Positions 1-4,929 of a stretch of 6,024 bases of DNA are shown here, piece by piece. The notes below the pieces were generated by a model. The model worked only from the letters and a program-made list of their open reading frames with translations. It was not told the origin of the DNA and did no database searches. Each line of letters begins with the position of its first letter. Within the stretch, counting starts at the first letter, position 1. Both the position numbers and the translations under genes were made by a program. The DNA comes from Proteobacteria bacterium UBA4575. Its GTDB lineage: Bacteria; Pseudomonadota; Gammaproteobacteria; UBA4575. Where the stretch lies: contig DGKH01000021.1 in the NCBI GenBank assembly GCA_002386945.1, forward strand, positions 65,133 through 71,156, read 5' to 3'.

Positions 1-476
1 AGCAGCAGCAAGACGTGATTGAAAATAGCGATAAAGCCATATCAGGGTCAAAAGTAGCGGCCAGTGTCATGCGGGAGACGCAAGATTCTAGTGAAACCAC
101 CAACGCCTACCGTGATGCTTTCTTGTTGTTGAAACAAGGACGTTATGCTGAGTCTATTGAAGCTTTCCAACAGTTTCTGAGTGGTTATCCGAATAGTAAA
201 TATACTGCTAATGCACAATATTGGTTGGCGGAAGCAGTCTATGCCAGAAAACAATACGATCAAGCATTGATTGAGTTTACTAAGGTGATCGAAGACTATC
301 CTCTGAGTAGTAAGGTGTCTGATGCGCGTCTGAAAGTGGGGTACACCTTCTATGAATTAGGCCGCTGGAAAGAAAGTCGTGAAATCTTAACGCAGCTACG
401 ATCTGAACTGCCTGATAGTACTGTTGCAGGCTTAGCACAGCAGCGTTTAGAACGGTTAGAACGCGAAGGCAGGTAA
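1..476 (+). CDS. cpoB: Cell division coordinator CpoB / YbgF (Tol-Pal system TPR protein), 3' part
   Basis: Partial at the left edge: the frame is open from base 3 and stops with TAA at 474-476, giving 157 visible residues, while family members are usually about 250-300. A GTG at 15 could be read as a start, but the frame continues upstream (Gln-Gln-Gln-Asp), which fits the Gln-rich linker that joins the N-terminal coiled coil to the TPR domain in this family. The visible part has TPR-type helices: AYRDAFLLLKQGRYAESIEA, then NAQYWLAEAVYARKQYDQAL, then ARLKVGYTFYELGRWKESRE; the YWLAEAVY segment is typical of YbgF. In E. coli the protein is periplasmic, binds TolA, and links outer-membrane constriction to PBP1B-dependent peptidoglycan synthesis. 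The signal peptide and coiled coil would lie outside the window. It is followed after 5 bp by queE, a neighbour order known from other gammaproteobacteria. The tol-pal genes are expected just to the left. Confidence 0.9.
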   Translation, partial: QQQDVIENSDKAISGSKVAASVMRETQDSSETTNAYRDAFLLLKQGRYAESIEAFQQFLSGYPNSKYTANAQYWLAEAVYARKQYDQALIEFTKVIEDYPLSSKVSDARLKVGYTFYELGRWKESREILTQLRSELPDSTVAGLAQQRLERLEREGR

Positions 477-481
477 CGTTA

Positions 482-1135
482 GTGGTTGTTGAAGTTATCA
501 GGCTCCGCATCAGTGAAATCTTCTTCTCGCTGCAAGGTGAAACTCGAACGGTAGGTCTACCGACTACATTTGTGCGTTTAACGGGCTGTCCGTTGCGCTG
601 TCATTACTGTGATACCAGTTACGCCTTCTCTGGTGGTGACTGGATGACCCTTGATGAAGTGGTGACCCAAGTCACGGCCAATTCGGCTAAGCATGTCACC
701 GTCACAGGTGGCGAGCCTCTAGCTCAACCAAGCTGTATTCCATTATTAACAGCGCTTTGTCAGTTAGGTTATGAGGTGTCTTTAGAAACCAGTGGCGCCA
801 TAGATATTGCTGCGGTCGATAAACGAGTGATGAAAGTGATGGACTTGAAGACTCCAGCCTCGGGTGAGAGTGATAAGAATCTTTGGTCTAATCTCAAATA
901 CCTAACTACTAATGATCAAATCAAATTTGTCATTTGTAATGAGTCAGACTACGAATGGTGTAAGGCACAAATTCTCGAGCATAAACTCGAACAGCTGTGT
1001 GAAGTGCTGTTATCTCCTAGCCAAGATGAATTGTCTCCTACCGTGCTTGCTGATTGGATCTTGCGTGATCAATTAAACGTTCGCTTTCAACTACAATTAC
1101 ATAAGGTGTTATGGGGTGATGAGGCTGGTCGATGA
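482..1135 (+). CDS. queE: 7-carboxy-7-deazaguanine synthase QueE (radical SAM)
   Basis: 217 residues, complete. QueE converts 6-carboxy-5,6,7,8-tetrahydropterin to 7-carboxy-7-deazaguanine, the ring-contracting step of queuosine precursor synthesis, using a [4Fe-4S] cluster, SAM and Mg2+. Visible family marks are the N-terminal EIFFSLQGE segment (residues 12-20), the compact cluster motif CPLRCHYCDT with Cys36, Cys40 and Cys43 (CX3CX2C), and the SAM-binding GGEPL at 76-80. The length is normal for the short gammaproteobacterial form. The start is a GTG at 482; an AGG at 471-473, inside the end of cpoB, is a suitable ribosome site, and no ATG occurs before the conserved EIFFSLQGE. It lies 5 bp after cpoB and 18 bp before queC, so co-transcription and a shared role with QueC are likely. 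Confidence 0.95.
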   Translation: MVVEVIRLRISEIFFSLQGETRTVGLPTTFVRLTGCPLRCHYCDTSYAFSGGDWMTLDEVVTQVTANSAKHVTVTGGEPLAQPSCIPLLTALCQLGYEVSLETSGAIDIAAVDKRVMKVMDLKTPASGESDKNLWSNLKYLTTNDQIKFVICNESDYEWCKAQILEHKLEQLCEVLLSPSQDELSPTVLADWILRDQLNVRFQLQLHKVLWGDEAGR

Positions 1136-1153
1136 TGTTGCTAGGGAGTGCTT

Positions 1154-1846
1154 ATGACTGCGCTTGGTGAAAAAGCAGTCGTTCTGTTGTCAGGTGGCCT
1201 TGATTCAATAACGGCATTGGCTATTGCGCAAGAGCAAGGCTATCAATGTTATGCCTTAAGTTTTCGTTATGGTCAGAGGCACTCAGCTGAGCTTAATGCG
1301 GCGAGTAGGATAGCTGAGCAAGCCGGTGTGTTGGAGCACCGAATCTTTAACCTAGATCTTAGTCTATTTCATAGCTCTGCCCTGACTAATCATGAGTTGC
1401 CGGTACCAGAGGCTGAAAAACCAGGTATACCGCCGACCTATGTGCCTGCACGTAACACAATCTTTCTATCTGTCGCTATGGGTTGGGCAGAAGTACTTGC
1501 TGCTAGACATATCTTTACCGGCGTTAACGCGGTTGATTATTCGGGCTACCCTGATTGCCGTCCAGAATTTATGCTAGCCTTTCAGGATATGGCTAATTTA
1601 GCGACCAAAGAAGCGGTTGAAGGGCGTCATATCACATTACATAGTCCACTGATTAGTTGGAGCAAAGCCACAATAATTCAGCGGGGGCAGCAATTAGGGC
1701 TGGATTATGCCGAAACTGTTTCCTGTTATCAGGCTGATGCTAATGGACTTGCCTGTGGTCGTTGTGATTCTTGCCGTTTGCGTCGAGAAGGGTTTAACGA
1801 GGCTAAACTGCCGGATCCAACGCGTTATCAGCTACCTTTATCCTAG
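1154..1846 (+). CDS. queC: 7-cyano-7-deazaguanine synthase QueC
   Basis: 230 residues from the ATG at 1154. QueC uses ATP and ammonia to turn 7-carboxy-7-deazaguanine into preQ0, the step after QueE. The N-terminus has the PP-loop ATP pyrophosphatase motif SGGLDS (residues 13-18). Near the C-terminus four cysteines (Cys191, Cys201, Cys204, Cys207; CX9CX2CX2C) form the zinc site of the family. A GTG at 1148 is also in frame, but it overlaps the ribosome site AGGGAG (1143-1148), which is placed 5 bp before the ATG, so the ATG is preferred. The last codons overlap a small palindrome (TATCCT-AG-AGGATA, 1839-1852) with no T-run behind it, so no convincing terminator ends the cpoB-queE-queC transcript here. 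In Pseudomonas the same block is followed by tRNA-Lys; here the YeeE-type gene lies between. Confidence 0.95.
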   Translation: MTALGEKAVVLLSGGLDSITALAIAQEQGYQCYALSFRYGQRHSAELNAASRIAEQAGVLEHRIFNLDLSLFHSSALTNHELPVPEAEKPGIPPTYVPARNTIFLSVAMGWAEVLAARHIFTGVNAVDYSGYPDCRPEFMLAFQDMANLATKEAVEGRHITLHSPLISWSKATIIQRGQQLGLDYAETVSCYQADANGLACGRCDSCRLRREGFNEAKLPDPTRYQLPLS

Positions 1847-1869
1847 AGGATAGGGGATAGACGGAAGAT

Positions 1870-1886
1870 TGCACCAAATTAGTGCG
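1870..1886. promoter_or_regulatory. NtrC-like binding site 1
   Basis: The 17-bp sequence TGCACCAAATTAGTGCG matches the NtrC layout TGCACC-N5-GGTGCA at 10 of 12 fixed positions: the left half is perfect and the right half reads AGTGCG. It begins 24 bp after the queC stop codon. NtrC is the nitrogen-starvation response regulator that activates sigma54 promoters from such dyads. Binding is inferred from sequence alone, and no sigma54 promoter was found close downstream. Confidence 0.4.
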
Positions 1887-2137
1887 TATCCATAGTTTTT
1901 ATATAGTATATTTAAATAACCTTTATGCTGATTTTTTCTTAAATCACCCATTAACACATGAAAATCGAATCTAATTACAAAAATGAAACATTTAAATAGC
2001 TTTCTCTTCAAATCTATCCATACCATTATCAATTAGATCGATTCTAAATAGACTCTTGTGACTTTTATCAATAAATCAATGAAATTAACCTTAAGGTTTA
2101 TGTGGTTTATTTTGGTGCATTTCTTTATTTCCATTAA

Positions 2138-2154
2138 TGCACTATTTAGGTGCA
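2138..2154. promoter_or_regulatory. NtrC-like binding site 2
   Basis: The sequence TGCACTATTTAGGTGCA matches TGCACC-N5-GGTGCA at 11 of 12 fixed positions and has the same GCACT-N5-GGTGC form as one of the NtrC sites upstream of E. coli glnA, as I recall that promoter. It sits inside a wider inverted repeat, with CCATTA at 2131-2136 and TAATGG at 2159-2164. A further GGTGCA half-site is at 2114-2119; its 17-bp frame (2103-2119) matches only 8 of 12 positions but is spaced 35 bp from this site, similar to the roughly three-turn spacing of paired NtrC sites. The next gene on the plus strand is the YeeE-type transporter, 182 bp on. Confidence 0.5.
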
Positions 2155-2161
2155 ATAGTAA

Positions 2162-2177
2162 TGGAGAGGGGTATGCT
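2162..2177 (+). promoter_or_regulatory. Weak sigma54-like -24/-12 element
   Basis: TGGAGAGGGGTATGCT has the invariant GG (2163-2164) and GC (2175-2176) separated by ten bases, as in TGGCACG-N4-TTGCW, and matches 8 of the 12 fixed positions. It is the only plus-strand GG-N10-GC I found between the first NtrC-like site and the transporter start. Against it, the CAC core of the -24 box is missing and the nearest NtrC-like site is only 8 bp upstream, closer than enhancers usually lie; site 1, about 285 bp upstream, would be a normal enhancer distance. Transcription would start near 2187. Confidence 0.25.
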
Positions 2178-2296
2178 GTGTTCACGGGTGATTTTTATCG
2201 GGCTAGCTCATGATCTTGTCGACGTTTATCAGCGCTTGTTTTGGAAGCGATCCTCGATGTTCGATAGATGTTCACATTTAAGAAAAAATCGAGTGC

Positions 2297-2305
2297 TGCT
2301 ATACT
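2297..2305 (+). promoter_or_regulatory. Extended -10 promoter of the YeeE-type gene
   Basis: TGCTATACT combines the TGn extension with a -10 box TATACT (5 of 6). The -35 position at the proper distance (TTTAAG, 2277-2282, 17-bp spacer) is poor, as is usual for extended -10 promoters. Transcription would begin near 2312, about 25 bases before the ATG at 2337, leaving a short leader with the ribosome site AAGG at 2326-2329. Confidence 0.5.
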
Positions 2306-2336
2306 TACTCGCTAACGAAAATTTCAAGGTTACCGC

Positions 2337-3479
2337 ATGGAAGAGTTAACACACTTACAACAAATTGCCCTATACGGATTTTTACTTGCGATCGTGTTTG
2401 GTGCGATTGCAGCTAAAACTAATTTTTGCACCATGGGTGCTGTCAGTGACATCGTAAATATAGGCTCCCGTGGTCGTATGAGTGCCTGGTTGTTCGCTAT
2501 TGGTGTCGCCATGATTGGCACCACGTACCTGCGCACTAACGGTTATATCGATCTTGACTCAACCATGTATCTCGCTAGTAACTTTACTTATCTAAGTTAT
2601 GCACTCGGTGGATTCCTATTTGGTATCGGTATGACCTTGGCAGCCGGTTGTGGCCAACGAAACCTAGTGCGTATTGGTGGCGGTAATCTAAAATCAGTAG
2701 TGGTTGTTTTGATCTTTGGTATCACCGCATACATGACTATGCGTGGTTTATTCGCCTACATTCGAATTGATTATTTAGCGAAGCCAGTGATTGATTTGGA
2801 AGCGGCTGGTATGGCTGGGCAGGGCTTTGATCATGCTATAGCTGCAATCTTTGGTTTAACGCACGATGCTGCATTACAAATGATTGTTGCGTTGGTGTTG
2901 GGATTAGGTTGTATTATTTATGCCGTTAAACATGAAGAATTTAGAACCAGTTTTGATAACATCCTAGCTGGTGTTGTTATCGGTGGTTTGGTTATTTTGG
3001 CTTGGTACATCACAGGTCATCTCGGCCAGGATGATTTTGATCCAATCGCTCCAGCGGGACTTACATTTATTGGCCCTACCGGTAATACCATTAGTTATCT
3101 AATGACTTTCACTGGTTCTGAGATCGACTTTGCCATCGCCGTGACTTTCGGCATGATCTTGGGTTCTTTCTTATATGCCATCGCATCAGGCACTTTCCGC
3201 GTAGAGACTTTCAGCAACAAGTCAGAAATGATCTCTAATATGGGTGGTGCAGTTCTGATGGGCTTTGGTGGCGTATTGTCACTTGGTTGCACTATTGGTC
3301 AAGGTGTAACCGGTTTATCAACCTTAGCTTTCGGTTCTGCCTTGGTTCTAGGTATGATTATCTTTGGTAGTGCGCTGACTATGAAAGTGCAGTATCACAT
3401 GATGGATGAATGCACCTTTGGTACCGCCGTTAAAAATGGTTTAAACGAGTTGATTAATCCTTTCTACAAAGAAGCATAA
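2337..3479 (+). CDS. YeeE/YedE family membrane protein (putative thiosulfate/sulfur transporter)
   Basis: 380 residues, an integral membrane protein with about nine or ten hydrophobic segments (for example near residues 10-26, 47-65, 85-104, 120-140, 178-196, 207-226, 264-284, 302-318 and 330-348). The Sulf_transp family (DUF395) is recognised by two similar halves with conserved cysteines in Gly-rich turns: NFCTMGAV with Cys31, AAGCGQRNLVRIGGG with Cys105, LSLGCTIGQG with Cys318, and DECTFG with Cys359. In characterised members such as TsuA/YeeE, cysteines of this kind relay thiosulfate through the membrane. The full two-half form is intact, with no broken motif. The ATG at 2337 has an AAGG seven bases upstream. 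No TusA-like or rhodanese partner gene adjoins it on this strand. The soxYZ pair beyond the tRNA makes uptake or movement of a reduced sulfur compound the likely job; the exact substrate cannot be read from the sequence. Confidence 0.88.
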   Translation: MEELTHLQQIALYGFLLAIVFGAIAAKTNFCTMGAVSDIVNIGSRGRMSAWLFAIGVAMIGTTYLRTNGYIDLDSTMYLASNFTYLSYALGGFLFGIGMTLAAGCGQRNLVRIGGGNLKSVVVVLIFGITAYMTMRGLFAYIRIDYLAKPVIDLEAAGMAGQGFDHAIAAIFGLTHDAALQMIVALVLGLGCIIYAVKHEEFRTSFDNILAGVVIGGLVILAWYITGHLGQDDFDPIAPAGLTFIGPTGNTISYLMTFTGSEIDFAIAVTFGMILGSFLYAIASGTFRVETFSNKSEMISNMGGAVLMGFGGVLSLGCTIGQGVTGLSTLAFGSALVLGMIIFGSALTMKVQYHMMDECTFGTAVKNGLNELINPFYKEA

Positions 3480-3496
3480 AAACTTTCTTTTTTGCT

Positions 3497-3524
3497 TTGC
3501 AAAAAGTTCGTTATAGGTAATAAT
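3497..3524 (+). promoter_or_regulatory. tRNA-Lys promoter with GC-rich discriminator
   Basis: A -35 box TTGCAA (3497-3502) and a -10 box AATAAT (3519-3524, 5 of 6) are 16 bp apart. The -10 box is followed by GTGCGCCC, the GC-rich discriminator typical of stable-RNA promoters under stringent control. The start would be near 3531, giving a leader of about 54 bases before the mature tRNA. The -35 box falls in an imperfect hairpin (TTTTTGC 3489-3495, GCAAAAA 3499-3505) just after the transporter stop codon; that hairpin has no T-run behind it on the plus strand, so it is not a clear terminator. Confidence 0.6.
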
Positions 3525-3584
3525 GTGCGCCCTCTAGTACTTGGGCGTACGTACCTATAAACGGTAGTTCTCAAGCTAAAAAAT

Positions 3585-3660
3585 GGGTCGTTAGCTCAGT
3601 TGGTAGAGCAGCTGGCTTTTAACTAGTAGGTCGAGCGTTCGAGTCGCTCACGACCCACCA
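3585..3660 (+). tRNA. tRNA-Lys (anticodon TTT)
   Basis: A complete 76-nt cloverleaf with CCA encoded. The acceptor stem GGGTCGT pairs with ACGACCC, the D arm is GCTC/GAGC, the anticodon arm is GCTGG/CTAGT around loop CTTTTAA with TTT at 3618-3620, and the T arm GAGCG/CGCTC encloses TTCGAGT. The anticodon stem has G-U pairs at 27-43 and 30-40. The sequence follows E. coli tRNA-Lys closely in the acceptor, D arm and anticodon loop. It decodes AAA and AAG. It stands alone in the window; a tRNA-Lys after queC is a known gammaproteobacterial arrangement. No second copy of the tRNA 3' end is visible in this window that would mark an integrated element. Confidence 0.98.
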
Positions 3661-3695
3661 TTTTTTCTAGGCCTCGTTATATAAGTTATAACGAG
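3661..3695 (+). terminator. T-run and hairpin after tRNA-Lys, possible transcript end
   Basis: Six T residues (3661-3666) directly follow the CCA. After them comes a perfect 9-bp hairpin, CTCGTTATA (3673-3681) and TATAACGAG (3687-3695), with a 5-base loop. The order is unusual: the T-run precedes the hairpin, and no T-run follows it on either strand. The tRNA's own GC-rich T and acceptor stems before the T-run may serve in ending transcription, while the hairpin could stop exonucleases. A canonical Rho-independent terminator is not shown. Confidence 0.3.
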
Positions 3696-3822
3696 CTCAT
3701 AAGCACCGTGATTCATTCCCCTTGCGGTGAACGATGTAGAAGGCAGGTCTGCCGTCTTACAGCTTCTCTTTGTATGATAATCATCTACCACTCAAACATT
3801 GCGACAGGTTCAGCCTATCTGC

Positions 3823-3904
3823 GATAGTTTTCTGATTCTATTTTGAGAATGGGAAGGAAATCGTTAGAGCGCGTGGCTATAAGGTGATCGATTCAACCCT
3901 ATAA
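3823..3904 (+). pseudogene. Possible relic of a thioredoxin-fold protein gene (frameshifted)
   Basis: In one plus frame (3823-3843) the bases read DSFLILF and then meet TGA. The next frame, from GAG at 3845, reads ENGKEIVRARGYKVIDSTL and stops at TAA 3902-3904. Joined, this gives FLILF-ENGKEIVRARGY, much like the fourth and fifth strands of thioredoxin-fold proteins (a pattern of the kind FLILFDENGKEI), as though two bases had been lost after TTT at 3841-3843. SoxW-type thioredoxins are common partners of sox genes, so the place would fit. The match is short, there is no visible CXXC, and the upstream part is not convincing. This is my reading by eye, not an alignment result. Confidence 0.3.
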
Positions 3905-3955
3905 AGCAGGGTAACTGGATGGAGTAGGGCAGGGGATGCCTATGTAGATTGGAGT

Positions 3956-3989
3956 TAAACGGCCTATAAGAGGTTTTGTAGACCGTTTA
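3956..3989 (-). terminator. Hairpin after soxZ
   Basis: Read on the minus strand, an 11-base arm (TAAACGGTCTA, plus positions 3979-3989) can pair with TAGGCCGTTTA (3956-3966) around a 12-base loop, with one U-G pair. On the plus strand the same position is a C-A mismatch, so the stem forms better in the soxZ transcript. It begins 10 bases after the soxZ stop codon. No U-run follows, so it may stabilise the mRNA end or act with Rho rather than be a classical terminator. Confidence 0.4.
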
Positions 3990-3998
3990 GTAAAAGAT

Positions 3999-4319
3999 TT
4001 ACTTCGCTTTGATCTTAGTTTCAGCAGTCTCACTCTCGCCTAGATTGTCTTTCCAGGTTAGCGCGACATTGTCGCCAACAGCGCCACCTTTGATCTTGAT
4101 TGAAAGGTATGGGTTCTTAGAGACACCAGTACCCCAGTCGGCATTAAATACTTGCTCGCCATTAAGGCTGACTATAACGGCTTGAATGTAGTGTGCAGGA
4201 ATCAGCTCACCACTTTCTTTGTTTTTGCGTGAACCGGTTTCCATTGGGTGAGTCATTATCGCTTTAACCGTAGTGACATCGTTTTTCAGGCTCGCCCTGA
4301 TTTTAATTTTTTTGGCCAT
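3999..4319 (-). CDS. soxZ: Thiosulfate oxidation carrier complex protein SoxZ
   Basis: 106 residues from the ATG at 4319. SoxZ pairs with SoxY in the periplasm; the SoxYZ dimer carries the sulfur substrate between enzymes of the Sox cycle. The family signature is clear: an N-terminal KIRASLKNDVTTVKAIMTHP stretch followed by METG, then IPAHYIQ, then SKNP and the GD..LTW.DN.G ending. An in-frame TTG at 4349 would add ten residues and overlap soxY, but the ATG has AAGGA nearby upstream and matches the usual SoxZ start, so 4319 is chosen. SoxZ has no signal peptide of its own, as is normal, since it is exported bound to SoxY. It lies 20 bp after soxY, in one transcript with it. Confidence 0.95.
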   Translation of the reverse strand: MAKKIKIRASLKNDVTTVKAIMTHPMETGSRKNKESGELIPAHYIQAVIVSLNGEQVFNADWGTGVSKNPYLSIKIKGGAVGDNVALTWKDNLGESETAETKIKAK

Positions 4320-4339
4320 TTTCTTTAGTCCTTTTTCGA

Positions 4340-4786
4340 TTAAACGCAACCGCCAGCTGTAACCTTAACTGACTGTTTAGCAACAAAATGCCCTGCATCG
4401 GTCTTCACGATGGCGACAATGTTTGAGGTTTCACGCATCTTCACACGGACTGAAACAGTTGCTTCAATACGTGGGTTGATGTGGAAGGTTGCGATATAAG
4501 GGCGTGGGTTATTTTCAACGAAGATGCTGATGCTTTGCGTGTCCTCAATGCTACTTGTAATCTCAATTGGGACTGTAGCACCATTTGCAGCTACCTCTGG
4601 CGCCTTAATTTTGATATCGCCAGCACTAAGCTCGTTGTCACCGAGGAATAATTCGAGTGACTCGCTGTAATCGGTGGAGTCAAAGGCAGTGGCGTTGGCT
4701 AAGGCCGTCTTCATTAAGCCACTTGATGACAGGGCTAAAGCCGCTAGTGATGCGCCTTTGATTGCTTTACGTCGTGTGATTTCCAT
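4340..4786 (-). CDS. soxY: Thiosulfate oxidation carrier protein SoxY, with atypical GGCV C-terminus
   Basis: 148 residues. SoxY holds the pathway intermediate covalently on a cysteine near its C-terminus, on a flexible Gly-rich arm that reaches into the active sites of SoxAX, SoxB and others. The N-terminus is a twin-arginine signal (TRRKAIK at 4-10, a hydrophobic stretch 12-24, likely cleavage after ALA at 28-30), which fits export as a folded SoxYZ pair. The C-terminus reads VKVTAGGCV: the carrier Cys147 is present, but the usual GGCGG end is replaced by GGCV, one residue shorter. The codons GGT TGC GTT TAA give no sign of a nearby frame in which GGCGG is restored. The ATG at 4786 has the ribosome site AGGA close upstream. 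The gene is followed by soxZ and preceded by its own promoter; no soxXAB lies nearby in this window. Confidence 0.94.
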   Translation of the reverse strand: MEITRRKAIKGASLAALALSSSGLMKTALANATAFDSTDYSESLELFLGDNELSAGDIKIKAPEVAANGATVPIEITSSIEDTQSISIFVENNPRPYIATFHINPRIEATVSVRVKMRETSNIVAIVKTDAGHFVAKQSVKVTAGGCV

Positions 4787-4874
4787 ATTGTCCTGCTGGT
4801 CTGAGTTTATGTTCTATAGGTCTATTTTAGAGACTTGCTCGCCGTATGTTAAGTGACCATTTCGGCGTATAAGC

Positions 4875-4904
4875 ATAATACTTATGAGACAGAAGAGTTG
4901 TCTA
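4875..4904 (-). promoter_or_regulatory. soxYZ promoter with overlapping inverted repeat
   Basis: On the minus strand TAGACA (plus 4899-4904, 5 of 6 to the -35 box) and TATTAT (4875-4880, 5 of 6 to the -10 box) are 18 bp apart, so transcription would start near 4868, about 80 bases before the soxY ATG. An inverted repeat ATAAG (4869-4873) and CTTAT (4881-4885), seven bases apart, brackets the -10 box and could be an operator, though 5-bp arms are short. No terminator is visible after the upstream protease gene, so read-through is also possible. Confidence 0.45.
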
Positions 4905-4929
4905 GAAGTGCCCTAAATCTTGGTTGGTT

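Larger units (their letters stand above)
1847..2336 (+). other. 490-bp AT-rich intergenic region without a convincing gene
   Basis: This gap between queC and the transporter gene is richer in A and T than its flanks, most strongly at 1895-2100. Short open frames exist on both strands (for example 2137-2349 on the plus strand, which would run into the transporter start, and 1838-2032 on the minus strand, which would run into queC). Neither shows a good ribosome site or a recognisable protein pattern. What the region does hold is regulatory-looking: two NtrC-like palindromes, a weak -24/-12 like element and an extended -10 promoter, listed separately. A set of three heptamers with the core CGAT lies at 2247-2267, and a small hairpin (CGCTT and AAGCG, 2233-2249) precedes it. 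Both may be chance. Confidence 0.6.
3696..3998 (+). other. Intergenic region between tRNA-Lys and the end of soxZ
   Basis: About 300 bp with no intact gene on either strand. It holds the suspected thioredoxin-like fragment (3823-3904, plus strand) and the hairpin after soxZ (3956-3989). The fragment's frames upstream of 3823 are interrupted by stops (for example TAA at 3778-3780 in one frame, TAG at 3737-3739 in another). I see no tRNA, repeat array or clear promoter in the rest. Confidence 0.5.

Noticed and set aside
1839..1852. Palindrome at the queC stop codon as a terminator
   Set aside because: The loop is two to four bases, and GGGG rather than a T-run follows.
1838..2032. A 64-codon minus-strand open frame after queC
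   Set aside because: It runs into the end of queC, lies in AT-rich sequence and reads like a chance frame.
2247..2267. Three heptamers with CGAT as an iteron-like array
   Set aside because: Only three imperfect copies, too short to tell from chance.
2137..2349. A 70-codon plus-strand open frame before the transporter gene
   Set aside because: It starts within the NtrC-like palindrome, lacks a good ribosome site, overlaps the transporter start, and its translation shows no recognisable pattern.
3526..3549. Stem TGCGCCC and GGGCGTA as a leader structure of the tRNA transcript
   Set aside because: The predicted start near 3531 removes most of the left arm from the RNA, and the CGCCC bases are explained by the promoter discriminator.
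3585..3660. tRNA-Lys as an attachment site of an integrated element
   Set aside because: No repeat of the tRNA 3' end and no integrase gene is visible in the window.
4319..4349. TTG at 4349 as the start of soxZ
   Set aside because: It would overlap soxY by ten bases and adds residues not typical of SoxZ; the ATG at 4319 has a better ribosome site.
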